Notes under the pieces: generated by a model
Database searches by the model: none
Told to the model about the DNA's origin: nothing
The model's input: only the letters and a program-made list of their open reading frames with translations
Part shown: positions 30,110 to 41,385 of the stretch, piece by piece
How the letters are laid out: each line of letters begins with the position of its first letter
Position numbering within the stretch: position 1 is the stretch's first letter
Assembly: GCA_029817715.1 (NCBI GenBank)
Contig: JARUPY010000353.1
Location: forward strand, 389,501-453,500
Length of the DNA: 64,000 bases
From: Melastoma dodecandrum
Lineage: Eukaryota; Streptophyta; Magnoliopsida; Myrtales; Melastomataceae
Direction: 5' to 3'
Translations under genes and position numbers: made by a program

Positions 30110-30695
30110 ATGGTTGGATTCGCGGCTACGATACCCTGCCGAAGCCTCGGGGTGTTCTCCGTCTCTGCGTCGTCTTCCTCCAATGGTATCTCACGGCTCT
30201 TGTGTCTTCTTTCCTGGTCGGCTGGCCTGAAAAATGTGTAGCCGATGCCATTATTGATGTTGGTGTTGTTAGGGGATAGGCAGGGGCGCCGCCGCACGCG
30301 GATATGACGAGCAGGCTGGGGCAGGAGGCGGCCCCGATGATCCTGGAACTCCTTCTAGACAAGATAAGGAGGCCGTTAATGAGGATGATGGCTAATGATC
30401 GCGACAAGGTCCAGGAGGTCATGGACATCATTCGGCTCATCGGCCTCCAAGTCCTTGTAACGGCCCTTTCTTTCGATTTCGCTTGCCGATCTTTTAGTTG
30501 ATGGATAAGGTGCTCATGTTCTTTTGTTCTTTGGTGCAGATCGACGTGCTCGAAATAGAGGTGTTTACTACTGTTAGCTCTCCGATGTTCCCTCCCTTCA
30601 GTTTTTTATCTGTAGTTTGTTGTGATTATCTCCTTTGCTTATGGCTCCCACAGGCTTCTCGGGCTGCCATCGGTACGAAGCTCATCAGCGCGTAG
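30110..30695 (+). CDS. Small unrecognised protein, possibly plastid-targeted (105 aa)
   Basis: I do not recognise a named family. Four exons, 30110-30185, 30284-30450, 30540-30572 and 30654-30695, each with GT..AG borders, sum to 106 codons including TAG. The N-terminus (MVGFAATIPCRSLGVFSVSA then four Ser) is rich in Ser/Ala with no acidic residue, as in a chloroplast transit peptide. The mature part is amphipathic and helical: MILELLLDKIRRPLMRMMAN, DKVQEVMDIIRLIGLQIDVL and EIEVFTTASRAAIGTKLISA. Frame is kept across all introns and an alternative acceptor at 30273 would hit a stop, which supports the model. It is divergently paired with HINT. A transcript match is needed to be certain. Confidence 0.6.
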
Positions 30696-31391
30696 GCCTC
30701 CCTACTATCAGTTGCAAAATCTGTAAGTGTACGAAGGAGACCTTGAGGTAACATCTCCGTCTGTCATCTGGGCTGTCTTATGCCTTTTGTTTCCTTTTTG
30801 ATGCTGATTCCAATATCTACCAGGGTTCATCTTCGTTCAGCTATCAATCCGACCCAGATCGAGATAGAGAGACTTCCAGGATTCATAATATCACTGGAAG
30901 TGGCTCGCTTGCACCATTTTTGCACAAGGATCTGTGAGTTACTTTCCCCTGGTAAATCTGAAACTTTCTGTGTATACATAATACACTGTTCGAGTCATAG
31001 TATATGCTCTTCATGACCCAAGTAGGAATTGTAAGTTTTAGCCTCTGCTTTACATCAGCTTGATGATGAATGGCTGCTTTAAAGCTTTTACCTATGGCTT
31101 ATGCCAGTTGAGTGGGGCAAAATGAAAACACAAGCCTAATGGAGAAGAAACTTTGAGCTCTTCTTTATTGAAATCTCATGGCTCGTTCTACGGTTACTCT
31201 ATCCACGACAGAATAGAATAGAGAAAGATAGGAGAAATCCACGATATCAAGGATAGCGGGAAACATTCAACCATAATAGAAAAAGAAAAAGGTCAAGCAG
31301 ATTGAAAATGTGTGACAGCTTCTCTTCACATCGTGCTCTCATCAGTAATCCAGAGCGAGCGCGTTACCACTTAAGCCTCGGCACCAACCGC
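30696..31391. other. Convergent intergenic region
   Basis: Presumed 3' UTRs of the small unknown gene and the H-protein gene. An open stretch near 30780-31016 has no recognisable domain. No RNA gene was seen. Confidence 0.4.
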
Positions 31392-32225
31392 TCAATGCGC
31401 CGCGTCCTCCTTATCACAGAATTCAGAGTAGTCATTAGGCCCCATTAGGTTGTTCATTTCGCCTTCATCGCTGATCTCGACCTTTATGATCCACCCTTTG
31501 TCGTAAGGACTCGAATTCACCTGCGCAGGAAATCAGATTAGTCTAAGAATCCAATCATGGAATAACTCCTTGAGATAGTCTGAGTGGTAAAGACACAAAC
31601 CAAGCCAGGGGAGCTGTTGAGCTCCTCGTTGACCTCCACGACTTTCCCGGAAACAGGGGAGTTGATATCGCTGGTGGCCTTCACGCTTTCCACCGCGCCA
31701 AAACTACCACCTTGAGTTACGGCAGCCCCAACTTCAGGCAGCTCGACGTACACGACATCCCCTAAGTGATCCTGGGCGTGATCCGTGATCCCGATCGTGG
31801 CGGACTTGCCTTCCGCTCTCACCCACTCGTGGGAGTCCGCGTACTTCAGTTCCTTCGGAATCTCTGGTCACAAACACAGCTCTTTACGAATTCGAACGCA
31901 ATATCACCGCAGAGGAAGCTACAAGGCGCCGCTCGAATATCGAATTCAAATACATAAGCCTATGAACCTTAGATCCTTTATCAGATCGGAAGAGATTCAG
32001 AAAAGCTAAGAGATCACCAAACCCAGGATCCGAAACAACAAAGGCGACAGCTCCTCGAAAGACAGAATATCCGATGTAGCAAAAGCGAAGATCAACCGAT
32101 GCGAACAGATCTCAGTGGTGACCGTGGGATTTACCGGAGGAGGAGAAGAGGCGGGGGTGGACAAGTGTGGAGATCCTGAGACGAGAGGCGGCTGCCCTGG
32201 ATGCCCACATCAACCTGGACGCCAT
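31392..32225 (-). CDS. GDCH: Glycine cleavage system H protein, mitochondrial
   Basis: Three exons on the minus strand, 32225-32135, 31863-31601 and 31520-31392, give 160 residues. The first 30 residues ([20 protein letters not shown]...) are Arg/Ser/Ala-rich without acids, a classic mitochondrial presequence. The mature protein starts near [15 protein letters not shown] and has the lipoyl-lysine motif [18 protein letters not shown], with the modified Lys in SVKAT. It ends [15 protein letters not shown]. The H protein carries the aminomethyl group between the P, T and L proteins of glycine decarboxylase in the matrix, essential for photorespiration and one-carbon supply. Length and exon layout are normal. 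It faces the LYR-protein gene across a 450-base region. Confidence 0.97.
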
Positions 32226-32675
32226 CCTTTCCACTCACCCCTGTTAAAATCCCGACTGGGATTTACTCACAGACACAAAAAGGGAAGACCTTTGCTACGG
32301 GGGATTGGTAAGGTTAAGGTGCTGGTGGAGATGGAGGTGGTGCTGGGGGATAGTGAATTGCCTTTTACTATATAATATATGATACTGCGGTTGGTGTATA
32401 TATATATATATATATACGTGGGAGTCTGCGTGTTCGGGGGAGGTGAAAACCCTACAGATTCCCAGGGGATCGCCCCTTTTTCCCCTCTCTCGGATTTCGT
32501 GGACTGCGGGAAAGCGGCAGCTGGGGATTTTAGGACTCGACAGCAAGAGGTGGTGGTTGTGGGACAACAAAAGACGAAAGCCCAACAAACAGAGGTTGTT
32601 GGGTCGGGGTTGGTGGTGGTGTTGTAAGAAAGACGCATTCCTTGAACGGAAGCTGTTCGACGAAATTCCTCTCCC
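32226..32675. promoter_or_regulatory. Shared upstream region of H protein and LYR protein genes, with (TA)n tract
   Basis: 450 bases separate divergent start codons of two genes whose products are both expected in mitochondria. A (TA)n run spans about 32396-32415. It could act as a core element for either gene, although its length suggests a variable microsatellite. Confidence 0.45.
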
Positions 32676-32948
32676 ATGGCGAGGGGTCTAATCTGGGCGA
32701 CGGCTGAGGATATTGCGGCCAACAGGGGGAAGGTTGTCTCCATCTACCGCCAGCTTCTCCGCAGCCTGAATTCCCCCGACCTGCCTCTCACCCTCTCCGC
32801 CAGGCTTGCCAAGAAGGCTGAGCTCCGCGCCATCTTCATGCTCGCCGCTGAGGAGAGGTCCCTCCATAACATCCAGGACCTTTTGGATATCGCCGACTAC
32901 TCCCTGTCACTGCTTCGCAGGGGCGAGATCCCCAAGTACATCCAGTGA
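32676..32948 (+). CDS. LYR-motif (complex 1 LYR family) small protein
   Basis: This is an intronless frame of 90 residues. The family signature is near the N-terminus: a Tyr-Arg pair in VVSIYRQLLRSL (the L/I-Y-R motif) followed by a conserved Phe further on in AIFMLAAEERS. The order KKAELRAIF then NIQDLLDIADYSLSLLRRGEIP is the three-helix pattern of small LYR proteins. These bind acyl-ACP and assist mitochondrial Fe-S cluster delivery or respiratory-complex assembly. It resembles the plant EMB1793-type member, but that assignment is from memory of pattern and is not secure. The ATG lies in CCCATGGCG, a good plant start context. Confidence 0.8.
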   Translation: MARGLIWATAEDIAANRGKVVSIYRQLLRSLNSPDLPLTLSARLAKKAELRAIFMLAAEERSLHNIQDLLDIADYSLSLLRRGEIPKYIQ

Positions 32949-33407
32949 ATTGTGTAGGTTTGGCCCCCTTGTTCTTAGCTGGAAGCGACGGTTGCTGTAG
33001 ATGAATGGTGCGGGTCGGGTCCTTATATTCGGATCAAGGCATCGAGCTTATCTGGTCGTTGGTTATTGTTAAATAAGAGCGGGTGTGTTGGCGATGTCTG
33101 GCTTTGAAGTTTGTTCTGTGGAGGACACGGGATTGTTCATGGATAGACGCTTGTTGATGTAGCAAGGGGAACAAGCTTTAGCAGTCTTCTCTGTGTTTTC
33201 GGGAAGGAACAGAGCTGTAAATAGAAAACATGTCTAGCTTACAGCGACAGCAGAAGAAAGATTGAAACTTCTATGATGGTTCGATTGATCAATCGAAAGA
33301 CACTGGTCAAAGATCTATGTAGGGAGCAGAGAGATGCGCTAGTAAGTGTGCTCGATATGTATTGGTCAGCCTAGCTAGACGAGGGATGTCGGCGTTCTGT
33401 CTTGAGT

Positions 33408-35040
33408 CTAGTAGCCGCCGCAAGATGGCGTGGCGGCATACTGTCCATCAACAACCTCCATGAGTCTGCTCGCGATTGCGCTCGCATAGACGGAAGAGCC
33501 TTCATAGATCTGATGTGAGCCAAAGGATAAAAGTCAGGAACATTCCATGGAAACGGAGAGTGTAGTATTAGTGTTTTAGTTACCTTGGTGTTGAACAAGA
33601 AACTGTAGTGTTCCCCGATATGGCCACCGGCAATATGGTGGATATCCAGCTGCAGCTCGTCGAGCACCCTAGAAACATGCAGCAAACAGTTGATCTTCTT
33701 CCTCTGTAATATCTTGATGGTGACCTCATCATCCACGATTCGGACATCGATCTCCGTGGCTTTAGATTTCCTCTGTAGCCAAGAGCTTCTGAGGGCAGTC
33801 CCACTGTAGGGCGACTGATTGTCACAGTTGCCCATAGGCAGTTTAGTGATGGAGCTATCTCCATCCCCACTAACACCATTATCCATGGCATCATCTTCGA
33901 TCTTTTGCCTCTTGGTCCTTTCTCTTTCGCGTTGTTTTTTGTCGATCAGGAACCTGAGCTCGTTCACCGTCCTCTTCAGTTCCTCAATGTACTGAATCGC
34001 ATCTCCCACCACAGATGCTCTATCATTCTACATTACCAAAAACACATTCATTGGTAAATCTCCCTCAGTTCTGCATACATTAGGGATCGAATGTTAGACT
34101 GCGAGCATCGAGTGCGTTTTACCTTTGTTGGGCTGGGAATGAGTTGCCTCAGATCTCCATACCTCTCCTTCAGCTGGCTTCTCCTGTCCCTTTCTGACGT
34201 AAACGTTTTTCCGCCTTTCCTCGCCCTTTTGGGATTGATCCCAGCATTAATATCTCTCCCGAACTCGAAGACCGTATTATCAAACACCCTTGCTTTGTCT
34301 CCGAGAAACATTCCAGGCCCACACCCCTCCCCATCGTCTCCTGCCATGTAGTTTCCGAACACAGAACCGCAAGCAGGGACCATGCTAGAGCCTGAAAATG
34401 GAGGAGGCTGGAATAGATCCCCCATGAATGGAGGGTGAGGAGGCAGCTGGCTTAGATGCAGCAGCGGAAGATGGTGATCGTCCACAAGATTCGGGAACGA
34501 TAGAGATGCCGAGTTTGGGAGCATGGATGACGGATCAGGCGGTGCACACGAGGAGGACAACTGAAAGATGTCAGAGACGTCTCCTGTTGTCTGAGGATAC
34601 AGCGGGTTGGGGGGCGGTAACATGACTGGAGAGCTGAAATTCTCGTCGGCATGATCCCCCATATCGACTTGCTGGCTACCCTGGTGTGCGTACAGTTCTT
34701 CCAGCTGGAGATTAGCGTCCCAATGGGACGTGTCGGGGAACAGCTGCCCGGAATTGGAGGACTGAGCCATCACCTCATCTGCTAAAGCAGCGGCAGCGGC
34801 GTGGATGTGATCTTCGTCATTGTTGTAGTGCCCATCATCGGCACCAGCAATGATCTGGGACTGATGGAATTCCCGCAGCTGCTGCTCCTGCTCCTCCTCC
34901 TGAGGATGTTGAATATGAGCCACGACATAATCTTCGCTCTGGGATTTCAGGTACTCGAATTCCTCCCCTCCCCCAATATCATCGCCACCATCCGTGACAG
35001 AGATGTGCTCAAACGGCTGCTGATCCATCTCCAAAATCAT
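33408..35040 (-). CDS. bHLH transcription factor, bHLH10/89/91 (tapetum TIP2/EAT1) type
   Basis: Three exons on the minus strand, 35040-34123, 34027-33584 and 33509-33408, encode 487 residues. The basic helix-loop-helix starts KTFTSERDRRSQLKERYGDL and runs through RQLIPSPTK | NDRASVVGDAIQYIEELKRT, with an intron exactly between Lys and Asn of the loop. NDRASVVGDAI is typical of the bHLH10/89/91 group, which acts in anther tapetum development. The long N-terminal region is acidic with Gln/His-rich stretches. The C-terminus has an ACT-like fold segment (VDDEVTIKILQRKKINCLLH, VLDELQLDIHHIAGG). The first basic residues are SERDRR, where relatives usually have TER(Q/E)RR; Glu and Arg needed for E-box contact remain. 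The start could be Met1 or the next Met at residue 5 (MDQQPFEH). Confidence 0.9.
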
Positions 35041-36541
35041 TCCCTAATCCTGGGAAAAAGGAAAGTTCCCGAAAGGGTGTCAAAACAAGGCACATAACAG
35101 CTGATGGAATCACTGGAGATCACCAACTTACAACCTACAAAAAAGACGAAGCCTTTACTGTCCTCCGTCGTCAACACAACGACCGACGGGACCTTCGACG
35201 ATGGAAGTCGATACGGGTGGGTGGGAGGGATGTGTAGTTGGGAGGATGGTGGAGGAGGAGGAGATGATAAAAGGTGGTAAGTAAGGATGGAAGGAAGTGA
35301 GGATAGAAAGGAGTAGAGGAGAGGAGAGGAGAGGTTGTTACAGACAAGCTGAAGTTCCTCCCTTTTTCCTGTCATATTTTCTTTGATTCAGTTTGGTTTT
35401 TGGTATTGCTGTTTTGGTCCCCACAACCCCTCTCCATCTCCATCTCTCTCTCTTCTCTCTGTCTGTGTAGAGTGAATCATGACCTCCGTATGCAAATGCA
35501 AAATCACCCCCAACAAACACCATCCCGACATGATTCCCAACCTCAAAAAGCTGTCCTAACGATTTTTTTACTTTCTTTCTTCCCTTGAGGAGGGGTGTGA
35601 AACTGGGTGGGGGCTGAATGGAGAGTCATGCAAGTAATCTTTTCTGGGGTTGGTTGATCTCATTTTTTTTTTCTTTTTCTGTCCATTCTCTGATTCCCTT
35701 TCTTTTCTGGTTGATAGGGTCTGTGTGTGTGGTCCCCTGTCCAACTCCAACTCCATCTCCATCTCCATCTCCATCTCCAACTCCATGCAAATTCCTTAAA
35801 AAACTCAACAGAACTCCCCCAAAATCATGCCTTTTTTTGAATACCCAATTCAAGCAGTAAAGTGGGTTTCTGGGTAAGAATCTGGGTTTACTGCTGTAGT
35901 AAGAAAACAACAGCATGCATGCAGGGGTACAATCATTCTGGTCCCCCCTCCTCCTCCCATTTTGTAACTGCTAGACTGATTGTTTTCTATTCTTGGACAC
36001 AAAATTGAGATTCCCCCCTCCCCCTCCCTGACATACTAATTTCTTTATAGACTCAACTCCAAATGCCATGTTGTTCCCCCTCCTCCCTCTGTGATGTGAC
36101 CATCTTCGACTAATTCAGACTAGTGCATTTGGCTTGAGTCTCCTAACATACGGAATACAAATCGTTTTCGTGGTCATGTTTCTGAAGTTGACGTGCCAAA
36201 CTAGTGAAAAAGGTGGGCCTCAATAACAGCTCAAAAAGAAGACAAGGATGATGGTAAGAAGTTCCTGGGATTTGGACAAATGAAGGCGTCTGCCGCCGAA
36301 AGAAAGATGCTTCCCCAATTTCAACCACCCTGGATCTTCTGTAGCTGCTGTGTTTTTGGCAACAAGTCCAACAATGTTTGATGAGATGTAGTCTGCTTTT
36401 GCCCCACCCGGGATGTGATTGCGACCCGAAAAATAGTATGCCCTTTGGTTGGCCGGCTATCGCTGGTCGAACGTCTTGCTCGCGTGTGTATTAAGGGAAC
36501 TAAGACTTGGGACATGCTCTGTGTCGAGGACAGGGGTTGCA
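35041..36541. other. Divergent intergenic region between bHLH and CYP81-type genes, with simple repeats
   Basis: Upstream regions of both genes; no gene was recognised. It includes a (CTCCAT)-like array at about 35749-35781, several T/C tracts (35640-35700, 36015-36030) and a (CT)n stretch near 35440-35460. These tracts create low-complexity open frames on both strands. Confidence 0.5.
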
Positions 36542-38205
36542 ATGGCGATCCCCTTGTGGATGGCGATTCATGTCATCCTCCTCTCCTTTTTTCCCATCGT
36601 CTTCATTCTCTCGAAGGTTGTTTCTCGTGACGGAAGACGACTCCCGCCTAGCCCTCCTTCCCTTCCCATCATTGGCCACCTACACCTCCTCAAGGAGCCA
36701 GTCCATCGTACCCTCCAACGTCTCTCCCAGAAGTACGGCCCCGTAATCTTCCTCCGTCTCGGTGTACGACCTGTATTGGTGATCTCTGACCCTTCTGCCG
36801 TCGAAGAGTGCTTCACGAAGAACGACGTTGTGTTTGCCAACCGCCCCAAGACTCTAGCTGGGAAGCACATCAATTATGATAACACTACCATAGGGCTGTC
36901 CCCCTATGGCGAACACTGGCGTACCCTGCGTCGTCTCGTGACTCTCGAGCTATTCTCCAACAATCGTATGAATGCGCTGTCGGATATAAGGCACAACGAA
37001 GTTAACTTGATGGTGAGGGAGTTGTTCAGAGACTGCGGAGGACGAGGGACGTGGACGGAGGTCGAGGTGAGGACAAAGTTCGTTAACCTTTCCTTCAACA
37101 TCATGGCAAGGATGGTGGCAGGGAAGAGATACTTCGGGGAGGGAACGGTAGAGGATGATGCCGAGGAGTTCAGGGTGCTGATGAAGGAACTGGTGGCGTT
37201 GCATGGAAATGGAAATATTGGCGATTACTTGCCGATGTTGCAGCTGCTGGATGTTCAAGGAATTGAGAAGAGGATGATCAATTTGATGACCAAGATGGAT
37301 GCGTTCCTGACAAAATTGATCAACGAACGCAGGGTGTTGGCTCGCGACGCCATGAAAGAGCGGCGGATGACCACTTTGATCGACGTTATGCTGTCTTTGC
37401 AGGAGAAGGAGCCTGAGTTTTACACAGATAAGATCATCAAGGGCGTCATCCTGGTGGGGCATGCCAAATTATATCACATGCTTGCGATTGCTCCCTATCT
37501 CGGTCAATGCTTATCGAGGTTCAGTGATATATTTTGTCTAACGATCCTGTTTGTGAGCAGGCGATACTTGTTGCGGGCACGGAATCTTCAGCTACGACTG
37601 CAGAATGGGCGCTATCTCTCCTGCTGAACAACCCCGAGACACTGAAGACAGCACAGGCTGAGATCCATTCCCTTGTCGGGCGAGATCGTATCATAACCGA
37701 GGACAACATCCCGAGTCTAAAGTACTTGCATGGAACCATCACCGAGACCTTACGGCTATATCCTCCCGCCCCGATGATGGTCCCACACGAGTCGTCCGAG
37801 GACTGCACGGTCAGCGGATACGACATCCCTAAAGGCTCCATGCTGCTGGTCAACCTGTGGGCCATACACAGGGACCCCAAGCTCTGGGAAGACCCCATGG
37901 CCTTCATGCCAGAGAGATACGATGACGAGAATTCCCGAGGGACGAATAATAACTACCTGGCATACAGGCTGCTTCCCTTTGGGGCGGGAAGGAGGGCGTG
38001 CCCGGGAGCGAACCTGGGTTGGAGAGTGGTGGAGCTGGGAGTAGGGGCAGCACTCCAGTGCTTCGAGTGGAAGAGGAGTGAAGGGGAGGAGGAAGGAGGG
38101 GTGGACATGGAAGAAGGGACGGGGCTGTCGATGCCAAAGAAGGTGGCTTTGCGAGCGCGGTGCAGGCCTCGGGCTTCCATGGCTCACCTCCTCGGCTCCA
38201 CCTAG
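36542..38205 (+). CDS. Cytochrome P450, CYP81 family-like
   Basis: Two exons, 36542-37453 and 37561-38205, encode 518 residues. An N-terminal membrane anchor (MAIPLWMAIHVILLSFFPIV) is followed by the proline hinge LPPSPPSLPIIGHLHLL. The I-helix oxygen-binding motif is AGTESSATT, the K-helix motif is ETLRLYPPAP, PERY lies before the heme region, and the heme Cys ligand is in PFGAGRRACPGA. One phase-0 intron before the I-helix is typical of A-type P450s, and DNTTIGLSPYGEHWRTLRRL resembles CYP81 enzymes, which hydroxylate phenylpropanoid, glucosinolate or xenobiotic substrates at the ER. The substrate cannot be told. The frame is open for 31 codons upstream of the chosen ATG, but that extension would precede the membrane anchor and has no family support. 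Confidence 0.9.
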
Positions 38206-38753
38206 AATGAGAGCCAGAGAGGCACGATCTGCTTTTGCTTCTGCAATTTGCAATATGTATGTGTTTGTGTGTGTGTTTCAGTGTTTAGTAATAATAATAC
38301 AACTTTGTATTAAACCAAAACTCGGAAAGGAAGAAAGAACAGGGGAACAAGGCCCAGGCCCAGGCCCAACACCGGACCCGAACCCGAACCCGAAACTCAA
38401 CCGGAAAGGCCTAAAAAGATATCCCCAAGAGGAAAGCGATTCGCCGTCGCCCCCCCCCCCCCCCCTCGCCGGTCGGCAGTTTTTGTCGCTTGTCGACGGG
38501 ACAGAGAGGAAAGGTGAGCTCCGATAGCAGAGCTGCTTATAGTCATGGCGCGCTTGCTTTGTTGGTTCATCCTCTGTTAGGAAAGAACTCCCTACATTCG
38601 GTCGAATTCGAATTGAGCTGTTGGAAGGGAGGGGGGATTTGGAAGGATTTTTTTATTCCGTTGCTTAGGTTTTGGTTTTGCATAGTGTGGCGTCACCCGC
38701 CATCTCGCTGAATACTGTTCTTCTTTTGCCTTTTTGCTTCTGCAGCTGTAGAG

Positions 38754-40501
38754 ATGTCTTGGTGTACCATCGAGTCCGACCCTGGTAATACCCTGTTTCT
38801 TCCTTCCTCAGTTGGTTTAGTTTATCCGCATGACTCGACTGAGGTTGCCCGGTTTCTTAGTTTACTCTTGCCAGTTCTTTTGGCCGATCGCCGTTGTCTA
38901 TGACCAATCCAATAGAATCCGAAATTCATTTCGGTTTCACTTATTGGGGTTTCTCTAAGTTGTATTTTCTCATAGGGTTCTTAAGCAATGCCTGCAGATT
39001 CTCCGATGGAAGTCTGTACACGTCGTGTGTCAACTAAGTTTAGCTACTTGTATCATTTTTTTTTATTTTCAAAATTTCTTTCTAATCCTTGCTGTGTTGC
39101 TCTTTTCAGCAGCTTGTTTTTTCTTTCCTTTTTGTATGGATTGATTTCCTGATGATGCTTAAATTCAGGTGTCTTCACCGAACTTATACAGCAGATGCAG
39201 GTGAAAGGAGTTCAGGTAACCTTTCTTAGGTTTTAGTGCGTATCACTTTAGTGAGTTCCTGTGGTTTCTACTTTTTAATTTTCTGGAAAGTGATTGTTTG
39301 TTCCAGCCTCATTCTCTTCATTTACGGATTTTATTTTTGAGTATATGTAAGTCATCGCGAGTTCATTATCTGAGATCCTTTGACAGGTTGAGGAGTTATA
39401 TTCATTGGACCTTGACTCCTTGAACAGTCTCAGGTACTTTTCTTAACATATCCGCCTGGTCCGGGAAATACTATACTGTAGGTAGGTAGGATTTGGTGGA
39501 GATCTTAATGTAGACTTATACTCTCTATTTTCATACAGGCCTGTGTATGGGTTGATTTTCCTCTTCAAATGGCGGCCTGGAGAGAAGGATAGCCGTGTTG
39601 TTATAAAGGACCCGGATCCTAACTTGTTTTTTGCCAGCCAGGTGAGTTTTCCAGTAGAAAAATGGGACAACCTACGACGATGGCTCAGATTCATTATTTT
39701 AAAAACCGGGAGTTTTCTTCTTAGGTCATCAACAATGCTTGTGCAACTCAAGCGATCTTGTCAATCTTGATGAACTGTGCCGAGATAGATATTGGCCCAG
39801 AACTGTCGAAACTTAAGGAGTTTACGAAGAACTTCCCACCCGAATTGAAGGGTCTGGCCATCAACAACAGTGAAGCCATACGAACTGCCCACAATAGCTT
39901 TGCAAGGCCGGAGCCATTTGTTCCAGAGGAGCAAAAGGCCGCCACGAAAGACGACGACGTGTACCATTTCATAAGTTATTTGCCTATCAATGGGGTCTTG
40001 TACGAACTCGATGGATTGAAGGAGGGACCCGTAAGCCTCGGTCAATGCCCTGGCGGACCTGGGGACATAGATTGGCTACAAGTGGTTCAACCAGTTATCC
40101 AAGAGAGAATCGAGAGGTACTCCAGGAGTGAGATCAGATTCAACCTGATGGCAGTCATCAAGAACAGGAAAGAAATGCACACGGCGGAGCTCAAGGATTT
40201 GCAGAAGAAGAGGGAAAGGATACTGCAGCAGTTGGCACCCTTGCAGCAAGACAGACTGGTAAACAGCAGCGAGTTCGAGGCGCTCAACAGGTCTCTCTCG
40301 GAAGTGAACGCAGGGATCGAGAGCGCCACAGAGAAGATCTTGATAGAAGAGGAGAAGTTCAAGAAGTGGAGGACGGAGAACATAAGGAGGAAGCACAACT
40401 ACATACCCTTCCTGTTCAATTTCCTCAAGCTTCTAGCTGAGAAGAAGCAGCTGAAGCCCCTCATCGAGAAGGCGAAGCAGAAAGCCAGCAGCTCAAGGTG
40501 A
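38754..40501 (+). CDS. Ubiquitin C-terminal hydrolase, UCH37 (UCHL5)-type, peptidase C12
   Basis: Five exons, 38754-38784, 39169-39215, 39387-39433, 39539-39641 and 39725-40501, encode 334 residues. The N-terminus is [20 protein letters not shown]. The active-site Cys is in [11 protein letters not shown], the Gln oxyanion residue lies in the segment before it, the catalytic His is in DDVYHFISY and the Asp in [10 protein letters not shown]. The C-terminal half is a long charged coiled coil ([20 protein letters not shown]) ending with a [14 protein letters not shown] tail, the ULD region that docks UCH37 on the proteasome and INO80 in other eukaryotes. In Arabidopsis the two relatives are UCH1 and UCH2. 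All introns lie in the first 125 codons. About 500 bases upstream (38210-38750) hold a C-run at 38450-38465 and the presumed promoter. Confidence 0.95.
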
Positions 40502-40800
40502 TGATTACCATCATCATCATCATCACTAATATTATCCTATAAAACTTTTGGTAACTGTCAGGCAGCCGATATAATCATCGAGGAAACCCTTTTTGGTCTT
40601 CCGAGGTTTGATCTTATGCTTCCCCGAGATGAGTATTGGTATGAATGGGGGGTTATTTTTGAGATTGTATTGATCTGGGATTGCTCTAAAGATGAGTAGG
40701 AATGGTTTGGTTTGGTGGTGGGGGAGAAGGTCATGACTTCTGCCTAATGGGGTTGAATTCTTCCTTATTGTAAGAAGAAAAAATGGGACCATTTTCCTCT

Positions 40801-41070
40801 CGAGTTTTATTCCTTAACGAAGTTTCGCCAAATGATGTCTTAAGTTTCAATATTCGCCTAATAATTCACCGAAGTAGGCTTTGTAAGGCCGATTTATTTC
40901 AAACATAAAAGAAAAAAAAACATCAAAGGCACATGAGGAAGTCGGCTTTTGACATTTAGATAAAAAGTTTTTCAAAGACTGATTTCACTGAGTTAGTCGA
41001 TGAATTTTAAAAATTACGAGATTATTTTACGAAATAATTTATCAAATAATTTCATTAAGGAACAATACCC
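40801..41070. mobile_element. MITE of the Mutator-like family, with perfect 9-bp target-site duplication
   Basis: The 270-bp element is flanked by TTTTCCTCT at 40792-40800 and 41071-41079. Its left end (40801, GAGTTTTATTCCTTAACGAA) matches the reverse complement of the right end (GGGTATTGTTCCTTAATGAA). It shares the subterminal CTTTGTAAGGCCGA and GAAGTCGGCTTT motifs and the TTACGAGATTATTTTACGAA stretch with the larger element at 17782-19953. It codes for nothing and lies about 315 bases upstream of the NHX start codon. Confidence 0.85.
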
Positions 41071-41385
41071 TTTTCCTCTCTTCTCATCGTAGAAATTAAC
41101 ATTTTCACATGCAATTTTTCTCGATTCCATTTGAATAAGCAGAGCATATTCGAGCTTTTTCACACGTTAAATAGATTAATTTCGTATAATAAAATTCGAG
41201 CATATTCTATATATAATATATACATTACATGGTTTTGAAAGGGGAAAGTCACTTTTAAAAATTCCCCCAAACTGAACAAAAGGAGGAGGAGAAGTCTCCA
41301 GTCCAACCTCAACAACCAAACAACGAAACGGTTTACTGTTCTGCTGATTTTCTAGGGTTTGTCCGTTGGGCGAGGAGGAGGGGGG

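Noticed and set aside
34801..35097. 98-codon plus-strand frame opposite the bHLH gene
   Set aside because: It is the antisense of the bHLH first exon, created by His/Gln-rich codons.
36950..38253. Minus-strand frames opposite the P450 (37462-36950, 37907-37521, 38253-37756)
   Set aside because: These are antisense shadows of the P450 exons.
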